DNA from: Candidatus Gastranaerophilales bacterium | Lineage (GTDB): Bacteria; Cyanobacteriota; Vampirovibrionia; Gastranaerophilales; Gastranaerophilaceae | Length of the DNA: 35,734 nt | Assembly (NCBI GenBank): GCA_944324055.1 | Contig: CALUUV010000007.1 | Coordinates: 1 to 35,734 of the forward strand | Direction: 5' to 3' | Shown here: positions 32,659 through 35,734 of the stretch, in pieces | Position numbering within the stretch: position 1 is the first letter of the stretch | Layout: each line of letters opens with the position of its first letter | Notes under the pieces: model-generated | Seen by the model: only the letters and a program-made list of their open reading frames with translations | The model's database searches: none | What the model was told of the DNA's origin: nothing | Position numbers and translations under genes: made by a program

Positions 32659-35294
32659 AAATCAATTAAATGGCTCATTTTTTTATCAGTTACTTCAATA
32701 ACCATTTTATATAGCCCAACTCTTACAATATATCTATAATTTGATTCCGACAATTGTTCTGCAGGTTTTATATAAATATTATTATTCACACATTCATCAA
32801 ATGTTTTTAATACAAAGATTTCATCTTTTATATACCCAATCAATGATGAGAAATTCTCAAAGTTTACTAGATAGAACCCACTTATATTATTTATAGGGGT
32901 TTGAGCAAGAACTGTTAAGCCATCAACAGTTGTTTCATAATCCCCTCTAAGTTCATCAAAAACAGAATCATCATTGTTTTCATCTGATGTTTCAACTTCA
33001 TCATCAAATACTAAGTTATTATTACGAAGTTCTTCAAAAATACTATCATCATCATCTGAAATTTGTTCAAAATCATTTATGTAGCCATCTGGTTCATAAT
33101 CATCAACTTCTTCTTGAACATCTTCTAAAATTTCTTCTTGTTGTTCTTCATCTAATTCTTCTTGAACCTCTTCTAATGTTTCGTCTTGAGGTTCTTCGTC
33201 TATCTCATCTTGAACATCTTCTGAGATTTCGTCTTGTTGTTCTTCATCAACCTCATCTTGAACGTCTTCTATGATTTCTTCTTGTTGTTCTTCATCTAAT
33301 TCTTCTTGAACCTCTTCTAATGTTTCGTCTTGAGGTTCTTCGTCAACTTCTTCTTGAACATCTTCTATGATTTCATCCTGAGGTTCTTCGTCTATCTCAT
33401 CTTGAACATCTTCTGAGATTTCTTCTTGAGGTTCTTCATCTACCTCATCTTGAACGTCTTCTGAGATTTCTTCTTGAGGTTCTTCGTCTAATTCTTCATG
33501 AACGTCTTCTAAGATTTCTTCTTGAGGTTCTTCATCTACCTCATCTTGAACGTCTTCTGAGATTTCTTCTTGAGGTTCTTCGCCAAATTCTTCATGAACG
33601 TCTTCTAAGATTTCTTCTTGAGGTTCTTCATCTAATTCTTCTTGAACATCTTCTAAGATTTCTTCTTGAGGTTCTTCATCTACCTCATCTTGAACGTCTT
33701 CTAAGATTTCTTCTTGTGGTTCTTCGTCTAATTCTTTTTGAACGTCTTCTAATGTTTCATCTTGAGGTTCTTCGTCGTCTTTTTGAATATTTTGAACAAC
33801 TTCCTCTGCAGAAATATTTGTATCAACAAAATCATCAATATCCTGAACTAAAGGTTTATCATCAATAGTTTCAGGGATATTTTCATCACCCATCATTTCT
33901 GCAAATGATGAATTAGTTTCTTCTAAAATTTCTTTTTCTTCATCTATTTCACTAACTGAATCTTCTACAACTTCATTCTCTTCTTCATTTTGTTCTTGAA
34001 CATATGTCACAACATTATTTTCAGATTCAGAATTAACTGAAGCTTGCTCCATCTGTTCTTTAATCTTTCTATTCATAAGAAGAATAAATAATATTACAAG
34101 TAAAGGGAAACCAATAGCAGATAAAACTAATAATAATTTAATTAAATTATTTCTTAAATTCATTAGCTCAGCTAGAGCAGACAACTTGTCTTGAATTTTC
34201 TTTATATGATTAGTTTTAGGCTTCACAACTTGTTTTGGTTCAGGTTTAACCTGTTCAACAGGAGTTTCAACAACCGGTTTTACCTGAGGTTTTGCTTGCT
34301 CAACTTGAGGTTTTACAACCGGTTTTACCTGTGGTTTTGCTTGTTGAACTTGAGGTTTTACAACTGGTTTTACCGGAGGTTTTGCTTGTTGAACTTGAGG
34401 TTTTACAACTGGTTTTACCGGAGGTTTTGCTTGTTCAACTTGAGGTTTCACAACTGGTTTTACCGGAGGTTTTGCTTGTTCAACTTGTGGTTTTACAACT
34501 GGTTTCACCTGAGGTTTTGCTTGTTCAACTTGAGGTTTTACAACTGGTTTCACCTGAGGTTTTGCTTGTTCAACTTGTGGTTTTACAACTTGTTTTACCT
34601 GTGGTTTTGCCTGTTCAACTTGTGGTTTTACAACCGGTTTTACCTGAGGTTTTGCCTGTTCAACTTGTGGTTTTACAACTTGTTTTACCTGTGGTTTTGC
34701 TTGTTCAACTTGAGGTTTTACAACCGGTTTTACCTGAGGTTTTGCCTGTTCAACTTGTGGTTTTACAACCGGTTTTACCTGAGGTTTTGCTTGTTGAACT
34801 TGAGGTTTCACAACTGGTTTCACCTGAGGTTTTGCCTGTTGAGATCCAGGTTGTTTTACTTGCGGTTTAATATCTTTTTTAATAACTATAGGTGCATTTT
34901 GAACATTAACACCTGCTTTTGCTGATATATTAATAGGCTTTTGAGATACGATTGTAATCTTAGTATAACCTTTACAACCTCCTGACACATATGGTTGTGT
35001 TTTTATTGATATCCCTGAAATTTCATTCGAAACATTATCAATTACAGGCTTTCCACATATTGAATTTTGAGTCTCAGGCAATAAAATAACATAAGTGTTA
35101 TTTGCTTTCTCATTAACATAAACAGGACTATTATAAGGTTTTGATGTCACAACATGAACATTAACCCCACCAGAAGAATCCTTATTAAGCTTTAAATTTA
35201 CAACACTATTTTTAAACTCTTCACCCACAACCGGATTAAGAGTTACTAATGCTGCACATAATATCAATGCTTTTTTTGCAAATCTACACTTCAT
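32655..35294 (-). CDS. bipolar repeat membrane protein with AMIN-like domain
   Basis: The 879-residue protein has a signal peptide (residues 1-24) and an AMIN-like beta domain (about 28-125; NLKLNKDSSGGVNVHVV, NNTYVILLPETQ). Then come about fourteen 15-residue basic Pro/Lys/Val/Gln repeats (153-359, QAKPQVKPVVKPQVE) and one membrane segment (about 384-407). A second region of fourteen 16-residue acidic repeats (about 507-730, DEEPQEEILEDVQDEV) leads to a C-terminal domain of ~90 residues (GFYLVNFENFSSLIGYIKDE). The predicted topology puts the AMIN domain and basic repeats in the periplasm and the acidic repeats in the cytoplasm. AMIN domains bind peptidoglycan or envelope parts, so an envelope-spanning scaffold, loosely like TonB or FimV, is reasonable. 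It is translationally coupled to the solute-binding lipoprotein. Confidence 0.8.
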   Translation of the reverse strand: MKCRFAKKALILCAALVTLNPVVGEEFKNSVVNLKLNKDSSGGVNVHVVTSKPYNSPVYVNEKANNTYVILLPETQNSICGKPVIDNVSNEISGISIKTQPYVSGGCKGYTKITIVSQKPINISAKAGVNVQNAPIVIKKDIKPQVKQPGSQQAKPQVKPVVKPQVQQAKPQVKPVVKPQVEQAKPQVKPVVKPQVEQAKPQVKQVVKPQVEQAKPQVKPVVKPQVEQAKPQVKQVVKPQVEQAKPQVKPVVKPQVEQAKPQVKPVVKPQVEQAKPPVKPVVKPQVEQAKPPVKPVVKPQVQQAKPPVKPVVKPQVQQAKPQVKPVVKPQVEQAKPQVKPVVETPVEQVKPEPKQVVKPKTNHIKKIQDKLSALAELMNLRNNLIKLLLVLSAIGFPLLVILFILLMNRKIKEQMEQASVNSESENNVVTYVQEQNEEENEVVEDSVSEIDEEKEILEETNSSFAEMMGDENIPETIDDKPLVQDIDDFVDTNISAEEVVQNIQKDDEEPQDETLEDVQKELDEEPQEEILEDVQDEVDEEPQEEILEDVQEELDEEPQEEILEDVHEEFGEEPQEEISEDVQDEVDEEPQEEILEDVHEELDEEPQEEISEDVQDEVDEEPQEEISEDVQDEIDEEPQDEIIEDVQEEVDEEPQDETLEEVQEELDEEQQEEIIEDVQDEVDEEQQDEISEDVQDEIDEEPQDETLEEVQEELDEEQQEEILEDVQEEVDDYEPDGYINDFEQISDDDDSIFEELRNNNLVFDDEVETSDENNDDSVFDELRGDYETTVDGLTVLAQTPINNISGFYLVNFENFSSLIGYIKDEIFVLKTFDECVNNNIYIKPAEQLSESNYRYIVRVGLYKMVIEVTDKKMSHLIDL
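33105..33776 (-). repeat. fourteen 48-bp tandem repeats (acidic 16-residue units)
   Basis: Each unit encodes 16 residues of the form D-E-E-P-Q-x-E-I-x-E-D-V-Q-x-E-[VLI], all in register, with few substitutions (for example GEEP or HEEF). Such close DNA identity implies recent expansion or gene conversion, and copy number probably varies between strains. Confidence 0.93.
34218..34838 (-). repeat. about fourteen 45-bp tandem repeats (basic 15-residue units)
   Basis: Each unit encodes QAKPxVKxVVKPQV plus E or Q. Thirteen units are near identical and the last, nearest the membrane segment, is degenerate. The long plus-strand open frames across this region are antisense by-products of the repeat. 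Confidence 0.93.
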
Positions 35295-35662
35295 TCCAAA
35301 GATATTTTAACACAATCATAGAAATATGTATAATTGTAAAGATTATTTGAAGTTGTGAAATTGAACAAAAAAATAAAAACTTTATAAAAGAGTAAGAGAT
35401 AAACAAGAGAGCAAAATTAAATTGCAAAATTAATCCATTAGGATTTATCTCAAATAAAGCGTTAAACACAGTAAATAAAAGAAAGGAGTCAGTTTTTGAG
35501 AGTTACATTAAAGAGTAAAGATGTAATAAAAATCAAAATCAGTCATAGATATTTTGATACTTGCTAAAAAAACTGATTTAATAGGCTACACAAGACTGAG
35601 GAGAAAAACGTTTAAATAAAAAAATAAGTTAAAAAAAGATTAATTTCTTTGGGAGCTGCAAG
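35295..35662. other. intergenic region with possible leader and mini-ORF
   Basis: This 368-base stretch has no convincing full gene. A mini-ORF of 23 codons starts with TTG at 35496 behind AAAGGAG (35483-35489) and ends at 35567. An 8-bp inverted repeat (AAATCAGT 35536-35543, ACTGATTT 35572-35579) spans its end, as might be expected of a leader. The promoter for the minus-strand repeat protein must also lie here, but no clean -35/-10 pair was found. An antisense frame at 35284-35469 lacks support. Confidence 0.5.
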
Positions 35663-35734
35663 ATGAGTACAATTTCACAATATACATTTACAAATGCATT
35701 TAATACAGACAAATTAACACAAAGACAAGTTCAA
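35663..35734 (+). CDS. start of an unknown gene, truncated by window edge
   Basis: ATG at 35663 follows GGGAG (35651-35655) by seven bases and the frame is open to the window end, giving 24 residues (MSTISQYTFTNAFNTDKLTQ and onward). The fragment is polar and Thr/Asn/Gln-rich, without a signal peptide. It is too short to identify. Confidence 0.6.
   Translation, partial: MSTISQYTFTNAFNTDKLTQRQVQ

Noticed and set aside
32987-33274. Plus-strand frame over the acidic repeats
   Set aside because: Antisense shadow of the 48-bp repeats, with low-complexity His/Leu composition and no initiation signals.
33105-34838. CRISPR array
   Set aside because: The repeats are contiguous, without unique spacers, and are in-frame coding repeats.
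34191-34925. Long plus-strand frames (also 34292-34870) of repetitive hydrophobic residues
   Set aside because: They are exactly antisense to the 45-bp repeats of the 32655-35294 gene. Open frames on the other strand arise automatically from such a repeat, and neither has a ribosome site.
35284-35469. 61-residue hydrophobic minus-strand frame overlapping the start of the repeat protein
   Set aside because: No ribosome site, AT-driven Phe/Ile composition, and it would overlap the start of a much better gene.
196-35734. tRNA, rRNA, insertion sequences, integrase or att sites
   Set aside because: I looked for T-loop-like GGTTCGA sequences, transposase frames and flanking direct repeats and found none.

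Overview
The window is AT-rich bacterial chromosome, densely coded on both strands. It has no rRNA, tRNA, CRISPR array, transposase or phage module that I can see. Three things point to a low-GC, non-photosynthetic relative of Cyanobacteria (Gastranaerophilales / Vampirovibrionia, formerly Melainabacteria): the low GC, a flagellar export set in an otherwise housekeeping neighbourhood, and several lineage-restricted hypothetical proteins with a short N-terminal Phe-x-Gly motif. This assignment is inference from recollection of such proteomes. A low-GC Firmicute is the main alternative.

Layout. 1-2692 (minus): a small unknown gene and a cobalamin-binding-type radical SAM protein that runs off the left edge. 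2839-6359: a small plus gene, convergent ruvC, an orphan DUF2229 protein (related to acyl-CoA dehydratase activases) and a 20-residue-repeat protein. 6352-7848 (minus): two unknown small genes and prmC. 7992-12238 (minus): unknown gene, aroA, a first flhB-type gene, a sigma-70 family factor and rsmI. 12352-14248 (plus): a processive GT2 glycosyltransferase and apt, closed by a strong terminator. 14289-16357 (minus): an M49-like zinc metallopeptidase and a small FxG-motif protein. 16488-17360 (plus): a diguanylate cyclase. 17375-22630 (minus): flagellar operon flhB, flhA, PilZ protein, small membrane protein and a short Orn/Lys/Arg decarboxylase-family protein. 22788-24056 (minus): metK with a structured leader. 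24264-26155: a coiled-coil protein facing two coupled membrane-associated unknowns. 26300-29166 (plus): mazG and nadE. 29149-35294 (minus): a bipolar repeat membrane protein, a solute-binding lipoprotein, a helical unknown and a U32-like protein. 35295-35662 is non-coding or leader sequence, followed by the first 24 codons of another gene.

How the parts may fit. The core flagellar export gate (FlhA plus one FlhB) shares an operon with a c-di-GMP receptor (PilZ), and a diguanylate cyclase lies convergent to that operon. A second, clearly diverged FlhB/SctU-type export switch sits in another operon beside a diverged sigma factor. Four otherwise unrelated unknown proteins carry a similar short FxG motif near the N-terminus. 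A testable idea is that the window encodes pieces of a flagellum plus a second type III-like export route and candidate substrates. Two unlinked unknown genes (7848 and 31527) share a perfect palindrome with a fixed-distance A/T-rich block directly upstream, suggesting a common regulator.
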